From: Pseudovibrio axinellae | Lineage (GTDB): Bacteria > Pseudomonadota > Alphaproteobacteria > Rhizobiales > Stappiaceae | Assembly: GCF_900110875.1 (NCBI RefSeq) | Contig: NZ_FOFM01000014.1 | Span: 1-64,000 of the forward strand | Direction of reading: 5' to 3' | Length of the DNA: 64,000 bases | Part shown: piece by piece, positions 18,096 through 27,630 of the stretch | Position numbering within the stretch: position 1 is the first letter of the stretch | Layout: each line of letters opens with the position of its first letter | The notes under the pieces: model-generated | Told to the model about the DNA's origin: nothing | Databases searched by the model: none | The model's input: only the letters and a program-made list of their open reading frames with translations | Program-made: the position numbers and the translations under genes

Positions 18096-18292
18096 CAGTC
18101 TCCCCTCCCAATCAATAGCCTATTACGTATTATTACTGATCTCTATCATACGAAACAAGCGTGGAGCGGACCATGTTGAGTACTATCCAACCATCAAAGC
18201 GTATTCTTTTTTTGAGGCAATTTGTTAACGATAATCTACATTTCATTGCACCAACTTAATCATTGCGCCTACCACACAAAAAAAGACCTCTC

Positions 18293-18324
18293 AAAAAGCA
18301 AGGCCCAAGTCTTAGGGACCTTGC
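18293..18324 (-). terminator. rho-independent terminator of the isochorismatase-like gene
   Basis: Minus strand GCAAGGTCC pairs with GGGCCTTGC (arms 18324-18315 and 18306-18298, one T-G pair), followed by TTTTTGAG and a further T-run. It lies 35 bases past the stop at 18360. Confidence 0.75.
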
Positions 18325-18359
18325 GTAATTTGAGTTGTGTAGCCCTTGGCTATTCATGA

Positions 18360-19025
18360 TCAAGCAACAGCATGCGCTTTCGAACTCACAAGATGAGCGC
18401 CCTTCGCAACAATCTCATCCCGGCATTTTAACCAGGCCTTTTGATTGATAGAAAGCAATGCATCCTGCTCCAGATCGACCACATACCCACGCCTTAAAGC
18501 CCCAAGAGCGGTACTCTTCACACAGTAACAGCCATCCAGACCAGTAAGCCTCAGGCGGCCCACTTTGTGGATCTTCAAAAAAGCCCCCAGCGCTGGGTTC
18601 GAAAAAGCATCTCCCACATGTTTGATGAACTCAGCATCTGCCTCAAACGCAAGCCGCGGATCTAATCCCAGTCCATCAGATTTTCTCGTTCCAAGACCCT
18701 CGCCCAAAAGGGTCATAACGCTATTTGCAAAAGCGCCTTTAAAAATCTGACGAATAACAATCACAGGCTGCCCTTGCCTTCGGGCATCCTCTACCAGCCC
18801 ATTAATGCGCACAAGCCTGTCTTCTACATAGCCCTCAGGCCACTGCCGTTTTGGGGTGCTCTTGGTAAAATCATCCTGCACATCAATCACCAGCAGCGCC
18901 GTTTTATTTTGGCTATTGCGTTCAACTGCCCCACGCCTGACCTGCGCCCGCACACGCAGCCGCCGCAAAACACTATATCCAAGACCAACCAGCAAAAGCA
19001 GCGCCACACCAAACCAAATTTCCAT
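18360..19025 (-). CDS. membrane-anchored isochorismatase-like cysteine hydrolase
   Basis: A 221-residue protein: an N-terminal TM helix (residues 4-20) followed by basic residues, then an isochorismatase-like domain. The catalytic Asp is Asp48 in LVIDVQDDF and the nucleophile region is TGLDGCYCVKSTA (Cys166 or Cys168). This superfamily hydrolyses amides or enol ethers (nicotinamidase, biuret-type or isochorismate hydrolases). The helix would tether the enzyme to the inner membrane with the domain in the cytoplasm, which is unusual. ATG 19025 has GGGAGA five bases upstream and follows the marR stop by 13 bases, so the two genes form an operon. Confidence 0.8.
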   Translation of the reverse strand: MEIWFGVALLLLVGLGYSVLRRLRVRAQVRRGAVERNSQNKTALLVIDVQDDFTKSTPKRQWPEGYVEDRLVRINGLVEDARRQGQPVIVIRQIFKGAFANSVMTLLGEGLGTRKSDGLGLDPRLAFEADAEFIKHVGDAFSNPALGAFLKIHKVGRLRLTGLDGCYCVKSTALGALRRGYVVDLEQDALLSINQKAWLKCRDEIVAKGAHLVSSKAHAVA

Positions 19026-19038
19026 AGGATTCTCCCAA

Positions 19039-19512
19039 TCACCCCTGAGCCATTGCAGAAAATCGGGCAAGTAAAGCCCGCTGCACTTTAAGGTGCGCTC
19101 GCACCTCTTCTTCGCTCAGGCTTTGTAGCAAGTCTTCAAGAACAGAAACCTCAGCCTCCCGGATCGCTTCGATCGCATCGCGCCCCTTCTGCGTCAGCAC
19201 GTAGTAGTGAGAACGCATATGAGCGGGATTTTCCCGGCTTTCCAAAAACCCGGCAGTTTTGCAGCTTGCCAGAACACGGGCCACAAACTGGCGCTTCAAA
19301 TCCAGCCGCACCGTGATAGCGGGCGCCGTCAACGCCCCCTCACTATTAAGCAGGGTCTCCAGGACCGCCCTTTCCCCCACGCTCACACCAAACGTTTGCG
19401 AGGTCACATCAACCGCATTGGTGATATGGCGCAACAATGGCCGCGTAATTTGAATTCCCTCATAAAGCATATCCGCCAATGAGGCCTCAGCAGGCTTCTC
19501 TTTCTCTTCCAT
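19039..19512 (-). CDS. MarR family transcriptional regulator
   Basis: A 157-residue MarR-type winged helix protein. The DNA-binding part reads APAITVRLDLKRQFVARVLASCKTAGFLESRENP, followed by the wing RSHYYVLTQKGRDAI. It is first in a two-gene operon with the isochorismatase-like hydrolase and probably represses it. The chosen start ATG 19512 lies directly after a promoter whose -35 is inside a perfect palindrome (19543-19559). An in-frame ATG at 19536 lies between -35 and -10 and could not be translated from that promoter. Confidence 0.85.
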   Translation of the reverse strand: MEEKEKPAEASLADMLYEGIQITRPLLRHITNAVDVTSQTFGVSVGERAVLETLLNSEGALTAPAITVRLDLKRQFVARVLASCKTAGFLESRENPAHMRSHYYVLTQKGRDAIEAIREAEVSVLEDLLQSLSEEEVRAHLKVQRALLARFSAMAQG

Positions 19513-19519
19513 AAACAAG

Positions 19520-19559
19520 ATCAAAACAGTTGCCATCGATTCTGTCAACTCAGTTGACA
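19520..19559 (-). promoter_or_regulatory. MarR operator overlapping the operon promoter
   Basis: Plus-strand TGTCAACTCAGTTGACA (19543-19559) is a perfect 8-bp inverted repeat around one base, typical of a MarR site. Its leftward end supplies a consensus TTGACA (19548-19543); after 17 bases comes TTTGAT (19525-19520). Start of transcription would fall at about 19513, next to the ATG at 19512, so the mRNA may be leaderless. A bound repressor would cover the -35. Confidence 0.7.
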
Positions 19560-19596
19560 AGAAAATAACAATCACTCCGTACACGCACAACCAAAC

Positions 19597-19628
19597 ACAA
19601 AAAGGCCCCGGATCTCTCCGAGGCCTTT
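19597..19628 (-). terminator. rho-independent terminator of gatCA
   Basis: Minus strand AAAGGCCTCGGA and TCCGGGGCCTTT form a 12-bp stem with one G-T pair and a 4-base loop, followed by TTTTTGTG. It lies 28 bases past the gatA stop. Confidence 0.88.
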
Positions 19629-19656
19629 CTCATTTCATAGCAGCAAGCGCTGAGGC

Positions 19657-21138
19657 TTATTTGCTCCACCAATTGGTGGAAGGCTCAAAGCGGCCAGCAG
19701 CTTGCTCGATCACATCACCAAGCTGGAACAGTGTACCTTCATCAAACGGCTTACCAATCAGCTGAAGGCCAAGTGGAAGACCATCTTTATTGACACCAGC
19801 TGGGATGGAGATGCCCGGTACGCCTGCCATGTTCGCAGTCACTGTGAACACGTCGTTTAGGTACATGGTCACCGGGTCAGTGATCTCACCTGGTGCGAAG
19901 GCGGCATCTGGCGTGGTTGGGGTCAAGATTGCATCAATGCCGTCTGCCCAAACAGTGTCAAAGTCCCGCTTGATCAGGGTCCGAACTTTCTGCGCTTTCA
20001 GGTAATACGCATCGTAGTAACCAGCGGACAGAACGTATGTACCGATCATCACACGGCGCTTCACTTCGTCGCCAAAGCCAGCAGCACGGGTGTTTTCATA
20101 CATTTCAACAATGTCATTGCCCGGTACGCGCAGGCCGTAACGAACACCGTCATAACGAGCAAGGTTGGAAGACGCTTCAGCTGGAGCCACAATGTAGTAG
20201 GCAGGCAAAGCATACTTGGTGTGCGGCAGAGAAATCTCAACGATTTCAGCGCCAGCATCTTTCAGCCATGCAATACCTTGCTGCCACAGCTCTTCAATAA
20301 CAGCCGGTGTGCCATCCATGCGGTACTCGCGAGGAATACCGATCTTCATGCCCTTGATAGACTTACCGATAAAGCTCTCGTAATCTGGCACAGGCGCATC
20401 AACAGATGTTGTGTCTTTTGCATCAACTGACGCCATAGACTTCAGCAGGATCGCGTTATCGCGAACTGTGCGGCCAATCGGACCTGCCTGATCAAGGGAG
20501 GATGCAAACGCCACCATGCCCCAGCGGGAACAACGGCCATAGGTTGGCTTAGTGCCTACAGTACCTGTCAGCGCAGCAGGCTGACGGATAGAACCACCAG
20601 TATCCGAAGCCGTTGCAGCAGCACACAAATGCGCAGCAACAGCAGAAGCGGAGCCACCAGAAGAACCACCAGGAACCAATGCTGTGTCGCTGCCGTTACG
20701 GCGCCATGGGTTCACAACGTTGCCGTAAAAAGACGTCTCGTTGGAAGAGCCCATCGCAAACTCATCCATGTTGAGCTTGCCAAGCATCACAGCGCCATCG
20801 TCAAACAGGTTCTGCGTAACGGTGGATTCATATTCTGGCTTAAAGCCATCCAGAATGTGAGAACAGGCCTGTGTGTGCACACCCTTGGTCGCGTAAAGAT
20901 CTTTAATGCCCAGCGGAATACCTTCCAGCGGACGCGCTTCACCAGCAGCGATTTTCGCATCAGAGGCTTTCGCCTGCTCACGGGCAATATCGCCAGTTAC
21001 AGCAACATAGGCATTGAGTGCTTCATTGCCAGCCTCAATCGCACCAAGGTAGCTCTCGGTCAGTTCACTTGCAGTAAATTCGCGGGCAGCAAGTTTATCA
21101 CGCGCCTCAGCGATCGTCAGTTTGGTAAGATCAGTCAC
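19657..21138 (-). CDS. gatA: Asp-tRNA(Asn)/Glu-tRNA(Gln) amidotransferase subunit A
   Basis: The glutaminase subunit of GatCAB, an amidase-signature enzyme that releases ammonia for the transamidation on GatB. The 493-residue length is normal. The Ser-cisSer-Lys triad is visible: Lys in [10 protein letters not shown] (about residue 79), Ser in [14 protein letters not shown] and the catalytic Ser in [10 protein letters not shown]. Start is GTG 21138 with AGGA about nine bases upstream. It is 45 bases downstream of gatC on the same strand and ends at a strong terminator. Confidence 0.97.
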   Translation of the reverse strand: MTDLTKLTIAEARDKLAAREFTASELTESYLGAIEAGNEALNAYVAVTGDIAREQAKASDAKIAAGEARPLEGIPLGIKDLYATKGVHTQACSHILDGFKPEYESTVTQNLFDDGAVMLGKLNMDEFAMGSSNETSFYGNVVNPWRRNGSDTALVPGGSSGGSASAVAAHLCAAATASDTGGSIRQPAALTGTVGTKPTYGRCSRWGMVAFASSLDQAGPIGRTVRDNAILLKSMASVDAKDTTSVDAPVPDYESFIGKSIKGMKIGIPREYRMDGTPAVIEELWQQGIAWLKDAGAEIVEISLPHTKYALPAYYIVAPAEASSNLARYDGVRYGLRVPGNDIVEMYENTRAAGFGDEVKRRVMIGTYVLSAGYYDAYYLKAQKVRTLIKRDFDTVWADGIDAILTPTTPDAAFAPGEITDPVTMYLNDVFTVTANMAGVPGISIPAGVNKDGLPLGLQLIGKPFDEGTLFQLGDVIEQAAGRFEPSTNWWSK

Positions 21139-21183
21139 TTAAGTAATCCTTGAAAAGGGATAGGGTCAGGCTTCGCGCGGCGC

Positions 21184-21471
21184 TTATTCAACAACCTTAG
21201 GCACGGTGAAGAAGTTGTCTTCATGCACAGGCGCGTTGGACACAATTTTGTCCGCGTAACCACCATCACTCTGGTCATCAATACGTTTCTTCATGAACTG
21301 CTCAACAACAGAGGTCATTGGCTCAACGCCATCAATGTTGACCTCATCAAGCTGCTCAACAAACCCAAGGATTACGTTCAGCTCACCGGTCATGGTTTCA
21401 GCCTGTTCCTGCGAAACCTTGATGCGGGCAAGCCCGGCAACACGCTTCACCGTGTTCAGATCTACCGACAT
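21184..21471 (-). CDS. gatC: Asp-tRNA(Asn)/Glu-tRNA(Gln) amidotransferase subunit C
   Basis: The 95-residue clamp subunit that wraps the GatA-GatB interface. It has the family opening [16 protein letters not shown], the middle [22 protein letters not shown] and the C-terminal [16 protein letters not shown], which threads through the complex. ATG 21471 is set by GGAG seven bases upstream and by the usual GatC length; the open frame continues upstream but is not GatC-like. It is cotranscribed with gatA. Confidence 0.96.
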   Translation of the reverse strand: MSVDLNTVKRVAGLARIKVSQEQAETMTGELNVILGFVEQLDEVNIDGVEPMTSVVEQFMKKRIDDQSDGGYADKIVSNAPVHEDNFFTVPKVVE

Positions 21472-21548
21472 TTTATTCTCCACTTGAAGCTCTGCCCGTA
21501 CAATCAAAGCACAGAGCGACCAAAAAACTCTGCATCGGAATATACGAA

Positions 21549-21581
21549 TAAAAACGGCAGAACAATCACCGTCCTGCCGTT
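21549..21581 (-). terminator. rho-independent terminator of the MFS gene
   Basis: Minus strand AACGGCAG (21581-21574) and CTGCCGTT (21560-21553) with a 13-base loop, followed by TTTTATTC. It separates the MFS gene from gatCA. Confidence 0.8.
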
Positions 21582-21623
21582 CATCCCTCTTATTCTTATA
21601 TTTACGGTACCAATTAGGACCGT

Positions 21624-22841
21624 TTATTGAACCACAAGCCCAGATCTTCGCCCCAAAAAGCTTTCCACGACCAACCAAAGCGCAAGGCCCAGCAAGAGCG
21701 GCAAAGCTACAAGAGACAGCCAGGCCCACCCAACAGTGCTGAACAAAATGCCTGTCGAAAGCGCACAAACAGCTGACACCAGCGCCACCACCGCATCATT
21801 TGCACCTTGCGCCATGGGCGCATCACCTACAGAAACCACTTCCACCAGTCGCGATGAGGCCCCAATGAACCCGAAGTTCCAGCCGATACCCAGCAAAACA
21901 AGCGCCACATAAAACGCCCAAAGCTCAACGCTGAGCGCTCCAACCACACCGGCACCCGCAAGCATCAGCAACCCCAGCACCATAACCGCAGTTGCACCGA
22001 CCCGATTGATGATGAAACCCGTCACAAAACTAGGCCCGAACATGGCAACCAAATGCCAGCGGATCACATCACTGGATTGCAAAATGGAAAACCCACAAAA
22101 CTCCATTGCCAATGGTGTCGGAGACATCTGCATGGTCATAAAACCGAAGGAAAGCCCGCCACATGCCGTTGCGCCCCACACAACCGGGCGCCGCAGCACC
22201 CTAAGGGACGTCAACAACCCCGCGCTTTTCCCAGTACTTGCAGCACTTGGAAGCTGCAACCCAAACACAGGGAGCGCGCCAACAACGGCAATCCCTGCAA
22301 GCGCTAGGTAACTCCCCACAAATGGAATCACACCGCCAACATCTTTAACAACGCCCACAAGAGAAGGCCCGACAAAGGCTGAAAGTAACCCCATGGACAT
22401 ACTCAGCGAGATCGCCATAGGTTTCCATTTAGGGCTAGCACTATCGGAAGCTGCAAACCGCATAAACGAGTAGGCAGCAGCGGCGATACCAAGCAGAACA
22501 TGCCCTGCAAGCAACACACTAAACAGATCAAAAACAAGCGCATAAACGCACAGCAATGCACCAACAATGCTCAAGCCCACACCCAGCAAAATACCACTCT
22601 TGCGCCCATACCGCCCCATAAACAATGAAATAGGAGCCGCAAACAGAAAGTTGCCAAACATCTGCAACGCCAGCGGGACCGTTGCCATCGCTGGATGTGG
22701 TGCCAGATACGAACCAGCCAACGCACTGGTTGCGATCAAAATAGGCATTTGCATTGATAAGACCGCAGTCGCCACCAAAATAAGCGGGAAGTTGCGAGCC
22801 TTGTGGTGTGTCTGCGCCATCACGGCCTCTGAAAACCCCAT
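21624..22841 (-). CDS. MFS transporter
   Basis: A 405-residue major facilitator protein with about twelve hydrophobic helices. The loop 2-3 signature is visible as [12 protein letters not shown] (about residues 76-87), with a second basic loop in the middle. It resembles drug-efflux (DHA) members, but the substrate is unknown. ATG 22841 has GAGGAA upstream. It is divergent from a GlxA/AraC-type regulator, which may control it, and ends at its own terminator. Confidence 0.85.
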   Translation of the reverse strand: MGFSEAVMAQTHHKARNFPLILVATAVLSMQMPILIATSALAGSYLAPHPAMATVPLALQMFGNFLFAAPISLFMGRYGRKSGILLGVGLSIVGALLCVYALVFDLFSVLLAGHVLLGIAAAAYSFMRFAASDSASPKWKPMAISLSMSMGLLSAFVGPSLVGVVKDVGGVIPFVGSYLALAGIAVVGALPVFGLQLPSAASTGKSAGLLTSLRVLRRPVVWGATACGGLSFGFMTMQMSPTPLAMEFCGFSILQSSDVIRWHLVAMFGPSFVTGFIINRVGATAVMVLGLLMLAGAGVVGALSVELWAFYVALVLLGIGWNFGFIGASSRLVEVVSVGDAPMAQGANDAVVALVSAVCALSTGILFSTVGWAWLSLVALPLLLGLALWLVVESFLGRRSGLVVQ

Positions 22842-22922
22842 AACCGTTCCTCAAATTCACTTTGACTGCAACCACCATACGCCCTAGGACTAATGGCAGT
22901 TAGGTCATTAAAGCTTCAGATC

Positions 22923-23888
22923 ATGCCAAACACATACACCCACAAGATACGCTGCATAGATGCAATTGTTTATGACGGTATCAACCTTCTGGATTTAGCT
23001 GGCCCCATGCAGGCGTTCTGGACAGCAGGTACCTATCGTCCAGGATATCAGTTCAGGGTCCTATCCGCGGACGGGAAGCCAGTTGAAACCCAGCCCGGCA
23101 TCAAAGTGGCTGTTGATGGTGAATTGGCGCAGTGGAACAAAGAGGCTGACCTTCTCATACCTGGAGGCATGGTTGATCAGGAAATAAGCGCTGGCACCTT
23201 CACGCCTCTCCTCAAAGAAGCAGCCTTGCGTAAATCAGATACCCGTATCATCTCAATCTGCTCTGGTGCGCTCATTCTAGCACAAGCTGGCATTTTGGAC
23301 GGCAAACAAGCCAGTACACACTGGAGCCGGGCCTCAATGGCGCAAGCCTCCTATCCGGGCGTAGATTGGGAAATCAATAAACTGTTCGTCCAATCCGGCA
23401 ACATCTACACCTCCGCAGGCGTCACCGCTGGTATTGATTTGGCACTGCATCTCATTGAGAGCGATCTAGGCTCAGCAGTTTCACTCAAAACAGCGCAGGA
23501 ACTGGTGGTTTATCTACGCCGCAATGGAGGGCAAGCGCAGTTTTCCGCTGCCCTGTCTCTGCAAGCTGCCGGTCAGTCTAACATTGCAAAACTATCAGAA
23601 CTCATTTTGTCCCAGCCCGCAGCAAACTGGACGATTGAGAAGATGGCTCAATCCTCTGGTGTATCAACACGCACATTACACCGCCGGCTTAAAGAAGACA
23701 TTGGCACCACGCCCGCGCTCTTTGTAGAGAATCTGCGATTGGATATTGCAAGATCTGCTCTGCTGAAACAAACCTCAATAAAGCAAGCAGCTCACCTTTC
23801 CGGCTTTGGGCACATTCAAAACCTGCGCCGTGCTTTTCAACGAAACTTCGGCATCACACCCACTGAGTATGTTGAGAGGTTTTCATGA
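22923..23888 (+). CDS. GlxA-type transcriptional regulator (DJ-1/PfpI + AraC HTH)
   Basis: About 321 residues in two domains. Residues about 8-190 form a DJ-1/PfpI (class I glutaminase-like) sensor with IVYDGINLLDLAGPMQAF and the elbow ISICSGALILAQAG, where a Cys is at the nucleophile position. Residues about 220-320 form the AraC double HTH, with WTIEKMAQSSGVSTRTLHRR and a second helix pair ending FGHIQNLRRAFQRNFGITP. Such regulators sense small metabolites, for example betaine or carnitine derivatives. It is divergent from the MFS gene and followed by a TetR gene after 36 bases. Start uncertain: ATG 22923 or 22893. Confidence 0.85.
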   Translation: MPNTYTHKIRCIDAIVYDGINLLDLAGPMQAFWTAGTYRPGYQFRVLSADGKPVETQPGIKVAVDGELAQWNKEADLLIPGGMVDQEISAGTFTPLLKEAALRKSDTRIISICSGALILAQAGILDGKQASTHWSRASMAQASYPGVDWEINKLFVQSGNIYTSAGVTAGIDLALHLIESDLGSAVSLKTAQELVVYLRRNGGQAQFSAALSLQAAGQSNIAKLSELILSQPAANWTIEKMAQSSGVSTRTLHRRLKEDIGTTPALFVENLRLDIARSALLKQTSIKQAAHLSGFGHIQNLRRAFQRNFGITPTEYVERFS

Positions 23889-23924
23889 TAACGCCCACTC
23901 ATCGCTGCAAAGCGTTGTCCTCTT

Positions 23925-24476
23925 ATGTCTAAGCAAAACACACCAAGGGGCCGCCCGCAAAACAAGGAGCTGACACGTCAGGTTCTGTCCCAAACCCTCA
24001 TAGCGCTTGCCAATAAGGGCTATAACGGCACCTCAACCCAGCTCATTGCGGAAACTACAAACACATCCAAACAGGCACTTTATCGGCGCTGGCCTAGCAA
24101 GGCAGCGCTGGCAACAGATGCCCTGCGCAATGGGTTCCGTCTGGTGCCTCCAACCTATCCCGGCATCTCATCCTTTCAAAATGATTTGCAAGAGGCCATC
24201 ACAAACATCTTGACCGCTCTTCATGATACGCCATTAGGAAATGCATGGCTTGCTCTGCTCTCTGAGCCAGCATTGGCCGAAGAGCTCGCACTCATCGAAG
24301 GCGAGCAGCGCACACACCTAAGGCAAATCTTTGTCTATTGGAACTCTACCAGTATGATGGAGACAAGCATCGACCAGCTCATGGGCTTTTTGTTCTTCAC
24401 CACTCTCATACGCAGAAGAAAACCATCAAGCGAAGAGATCTCGTCTATCCTGCAAGGCATCGCACAGCGTTCCTGA
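23925..24476 (+). CDS. TetR family transcriptional regulator
   Basis: A 183-residue protein with an N-terminal TetR HTH: ALANKGYNGTSTQLIAETTNTSKQALYRRWPSKAALATDAL (about residues 25-65; helix 3 includes the YRRWPSK signature). The C-terminal half is an all-helical ligand domain of the TetR_C type. It lies 36 bases after the GlxA-like gene on the same strand and may be cotranscribed. The target is unknown; the neighbouring MFS pump is a candidate. Confidence 0.87.
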   Translation: MSKQNTPRGRPQNKELTRQVLSQTLIALANKGYNGTSTQLIAETTNTSKQALYRRWPSKAALATDALRNGFRLVPPTYPGISSFQNDLQEAITNILTALHDTPLGNAWLALLSEPALAEELALIEGEQRTHLRQIFVYWNSTSMMETSIDQLMGFLFFTTLIRRRKPSSEEISSILQGIAQRS

Positions 24477-24722
24477 CCCTAAAAGCAAGCCCGCTCCGCG
24501 CGTTCCAAAGGCTGCAAAATCATAGCTTTCGGCGCGTGTTTGAGGCGTGTTTTAGTAAGTCACAACCAAGTCGCAAAACGGTGAAGAAGCGTTATTGGTC
24601 ATAATTTGAAGCATCCCGCATAGTGTTTTCACACATAGTTAAAAACCAATGACTGAACCTAACCCTCAAGTAAATGGAACAGGCCAGACTTGTTCCTGGA
24701 TGAAAGCCGGCAGGAGTAGCCC

Positions 24723-25196
24723 ATGACGTTAAAATCCTCAGCTCTCGCAATTGGGCTTGCACTATCAGTACTTATAGTTGCGCCAATAACAGCAATTGCA
24801 GATGACATTACCAATTTTGTTGAAGACGGCTATGCGATCAAAGGAACTGATCCGGTTGCCTACTTCGTCGACGGAAAACCGGTACCTGGCAAGAAGGAAT
24901 ATTCAACACAATATCAGGGTGTAACCTGGCTGTTCTCTTCAGCAGAAAACCGCGACAAATTTCAACAAGACCCAGCTAAGTACGCACCTCAATACGGCGG
25001 TTGGTGCGCAACTGGTGTGAGTTTTGGGCTAAAAATCCCGATCCAACCAGAGCAATGGAAGATCGTTGACGGCAAACTTTACCTGAACGCACATGCAGGT
25101 GCCCAGCGTCATTTCCTAAAAGACCCTGAGGCCTCCATTACCAGAGCAAATGAAAACTGGCCCGACATAAAACACAAGCCAGAAGAAGACCTCTAA
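24723..25196 (+). CDS. exported YHS domain protein
   Basis: A 157-residue protein with a signal peptide (MTLKSSALAIGLALSVLIVAPITAIA, cleavage after residue 26). A YHS domain follows: YAIKGTDPVAYFVDGKPVPG, then QGVTWLFSSAENRDKFQQDPAKYAPQYGGWC, then a C-terminal WKIVDGKLYLNAH region. YHS domains are found in heavy-metal and oxidoreductase contexts and are thought to bind metal. Its role here is unknown. ATG 24723 has AGGAG six bases upstream, and a terminator follows, so it is monocistronic. Confidence 0.88.
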   Translation: MTLKSSALAIGLALSVLIVAPITAIADDITNFVEDGYAIKGTDPVAYFVDGKPVPGKKEYSTQYQGVTWLFSSAENRDKFQQDPAKYAPQYGGWCATGVSFGLKIPIQPEQWKIVDGKLYLNAHAGAQRHFLKDPEASITRANENWPDIKHKPEEDL

Positions 25197-25230
25197 GAAA
25201 ACAAAAGCAGGCTACCCTTTAAGGCAATAG

Positions 25231-25257
25231 GGCCTCGGCAACGGCCGGGGCCTTTTT
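25231..25257 (+). terminator. rho-independent terminator of the YHS gene
   Basis: GGCCTCGGC and GCCGGGGCC form a 9-bp stem with one T-G pair around a short loop, followed by TTTTT. It lies 34 bases past the stop. Confidence 0.88.
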
Positions 25258-25278
25258 GCGCGGCGCAAAATCACTGCC

Positions 25279-26016
25279 TCAAGGAGCAGGTTGAATGCTC
25301 TTTACCTCAACCGTCTCACCAGGCTTAAGTGTTGCAACTCGGAATGCATCGTCTCCCATCAACTCAACGAATTCGTCTGCACTTTGTGCCAATTGCGGGA
25401 ACGTTGCGTAATGACATGGAATAATGGTCTGAAAATCAAAAAAGCGTTCACATGCCATAGAAGCAGTGCGCGCTCCCATGGTGAACCGGTCACCAATTGG
25501 CACAATGCCGATTTGGGGCTGGTATATTTCGTTGATCAACTCCATGTCGGAGAAGATATCGGTATCCCCCATGTGTAGCAGAGTTGGTTCGCCTTCAGCC
25601 ATCACAACAAGGCCCGCCGGATTTCCCAGATAAATATCGGCAATGCTGCCTGGAGTATCGCAGGAACAAGCGGAACTATGGACTGCGTTGGTCAAGGCCA
25701 CACCGAATGCGCCCATATCTACACAGCCACCATGGTTCATGGGGTTAATATTCTCCACCCCCTTATCCTGTGCCCACATACAAATTTCCCAGTTGGCAGT
25801 CAGCGTTGCTCCGGTCTCTTTCAAGATATGGATCGCATCGCCCACATGGTCATTATGGCCGTGGGACAGAAGCACATGGTCAACGCCCTTACTCACCTCT
25901 TCAATACTCAACCCTTCAGGGAAAGTCGGGTTATCCGTCAAAAACGGGTCGATGAGAAGGGTTGCCCCGGGGATGTGCACTTTGAACGCAGAATGGCCAA
26001 AAAACTGTAACTCCAT
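25279..26016 (-). CDS. metallo-beta-lactamase-fold hydrolase, UlaG/UPF0173-like
   Basis: A 245-residue protein starting MELQFFGHSAFKVH with LLIDPFLTDNP, then the metal motif LLSHGHNDHVGDA (HxHxDH), and further ligands in VHSS, HMGDTDIF and the C-terminal IIPCHYATFPQL. This is the pattern of UPF0173/UlaG-like metal-dependent hydrolases. The substrate is unknown; relatives act on lactones or phosphodiesters. ATG 26016 is chosen because the family starts there and a GGGGG stretch lies just upstream. Convergent with the YHS gene. Confidence 0.88.
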   Translation of the reverse strand: MELQFFGHSAFKVHIPGATLLIDPFLTDNPTFPEGLSIEEVSKGVDHVLLSHGHNDHVGDAIHILKETGATLTANWEICMWAQDKGVENINPMNHGGCVDMGAFGVALTNAVHSSACSCDTPGSIADIYLGNPAGLVVMAEGEPTLLHMGDTDIFSDMELINEIYQPQIGIVPIGDRFTMGARTASMACERFFDFQTIIPCHYATFPQLAQSADEFVELMGDDAFRVATLKPGETVEVKSIQPAP

Positions 26017-26146
26017 ACGACTACCCCCACATCGGAGCCCTTCGAAAGGCACCCTCAAGATACTTGAAATATCAATTTATCATAGTAAGGATTTAGTTAC
26101 ACAACCCTTTAAATCAAAGAAGTAGATAAGGGCCAACCTAAAAATC

Positions 26147-26824
26147 TCACAGTACTTTCCAATCAATTTCAGGCAGCCCGCACTCTTTGAGGTAGCTGTT
26201 GGTCTTCGAAAAGGGCGCAGAGCCAAAGAAGCCGCGCCTTGCTGATAAGGGGGAAGGATGCACGCTCCTCAACACCAGATGCTTTTGCTCGTCAATCAGT
26301 GCAATCTTGTTTTGCGCATGAGCCCCCCAAAGGATGAAGACAAGGTTTTCTCTGCGTTCAGAAAGCCCTTTGATTGCAGCATCAGTAAATTGCGCCCATC
26401 CCTTTTTGGAATGCGAGCCAGCTTTAGCCGCTTCCACGCTCAAAGAGGTATTAAGCAACAAGACCCCTTGCTCAGCCCAATGCGTCAGACAACCATGCAA
26501 AGCTGGCTCAATGCCAAGGTCGCTCTCCAGCTCCTTGTAGATATTGCGCAGCGAGGGCGGCAGCTTCACCCCTTTACGCACAGAAAATGAAAGGCCATGC
26601 GCTTGCCCTTCACCGTGATACGGATCTTGCCCAAGAATGACCACCCGCACATCCTTCAGCGGCGCAGCATTAAACGCAGCATAAATATCCGTCTCCGGTG
26701 GGTAAACGACTTTCCCATCCGCAGCCTCCGCCTCCAAAAACGCCTGAAGCTTCTGGAAGTATGGCTCGCTCATCTGGGGAGCAAGCACGCTCTGCCATCC
26801 CTCTTCAAACTGTACCTGCACCAC
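26147..26824 (-). CDS. ung: uracil-DNA glycosylase (family 1)
   Basis: Removes uracil from DNA to start base-excision repair. 225 residues, as usual for Ung. The water-activating loop is GQDPYHGEGQAHGLSFSV (catalytic Asp67), and the DNA-intercalation loop is HPSPLSARRGFFGS (about residue 190, catalytic His). The uracil-binding strand ends in LLNTSLSVE. Starts with tandem GTG codons at 26824 and 26821. It is divergent from ruvX. Confidence 0.96.
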   Translation of the reverse strand: MVQVQFEEGWQSVLAPQMSEPYFQKLQAFLEAEAADGKVVYPPETDIYAAFNAAPLKDVRVVILGQDPYHGEGQAHGLSFSVRKGVKLPPSLRNIYKELESDLGIEPALHGCLTHWAEQGVLLLNTSLSVEAAKAGSHSKKGWAQFTDAAIKGLSERRENLVFILWGAHAQNKIALIDEQKHLVLRSVHPSPLSARRGFFGSAPFSKTNSYLKECGLPEIDWKVL

Positions 26825-26966
26825 ACATATCCTTATCCATTTATGACTTTGCTATATGACCCTTATCAGAACCCTAGCCGCAGAGTTTAACAGCATGCGC
26901 CATGTCCCCGACAAAAGTTTAGATTATCTGCTTGGCCTCAACCACCAGCCGTGTTAACTCGCCGCC

Positions 26967-27455
26967 ATGGCTAACCATCCAACACTTTCTCTCGAAGATT
27001 TCTGCGACTCGCTTTATGACGATGACCGCCTGATCGGCATCGACCTTGGAAGCAAGACAATCGGCCTGGCTCTGACAGACACAGGGCGCCAGATTGCCTC
27101 TCCGTTTGAGACCATAAAACGAGCAAAATTCACGCAGGATGCGGATCGCCTGCTGGAGATCTGCCGCGAACATGGCGTCTATGGCCTCGTGATCGGCTTG
27201 CCGTTGAATATGGATGGCAGCGAAGGGCCACGTTGCCAGTCAACACACGCTTTTGTGCGCAACTTGAGCAAAAAAACCGAAATCCCAATGACGTATTGGG
27301 ATGAGAGGCTTTCAACCGCAGCGGTTACGCGCACTCTGATAGAGGCTGACCGGTCCCGCGCACGCCGCGCAGAGCTTGTTGACAAGATGGCAGCCTCGTA
27401 TATCCTTCAAGGCTTTCTTGATCGCGTCAATTATGGCGGCGTAGCCTTCGAGTAA
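26967..27455 (+). CDS. ruvX: putative pre-16S rRNA nuclease / Holliday junction resolvase YqgF
   Basis: A 162-residue RNase H-fold protein of the YqgF family. Motifs: [15 protein letters not shown] (about residues 24-38, first catalytic Asp), [18 protein letters not shown], the [25 protein letters not shown] segment with the conserved D-E-R, and [14 protein letters not shown] near the end with the last Asp. E. coli YqgF matures the 5' end of 16S rRNA; a resolvase role was proposed earlier. The N-terminus is about 20 residues longer than in E. coli. Near gatCA and pyrB as in relatives. Confidence 0.93.
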   Translation: MANHPTLSLEDFCDSLYDDDRLIGIDLGSKTIGLALTDTGRQIASPFETIKRAKFTQDADRLLEICREHGVYGLVIGLPLNMDGSEGPRCQSTHAFVRNLSKKTEIPMTYWDERLSTAAVTRTLIEADRSRARRAELVDKMAASYILQGFLDRVNYGGVAFE

Positions 27456-27630
27456 TGGCATCAGCAACAGCCGCATTAATACTTGAGAAAATCTGAGAGA
27501 CCGCATTCTTTACGCATGAACTCTTTTCAGGCTACGTAAATAGACTGACACCCCACCAAGGTTCAGTCTACCTTCTTACCAGATGCCAGACACAAAAAAT
27601 GTCGGCACATAGCCTCAAAAAAGTACACGC

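Noticed and set aside
21472-21768. N-terminal extension of gatC (99 extra codons)
   Set aside because: GatC is about 95 residues, GGAG precedes ATG 21471, and the extension overlaps the MFS terminator.
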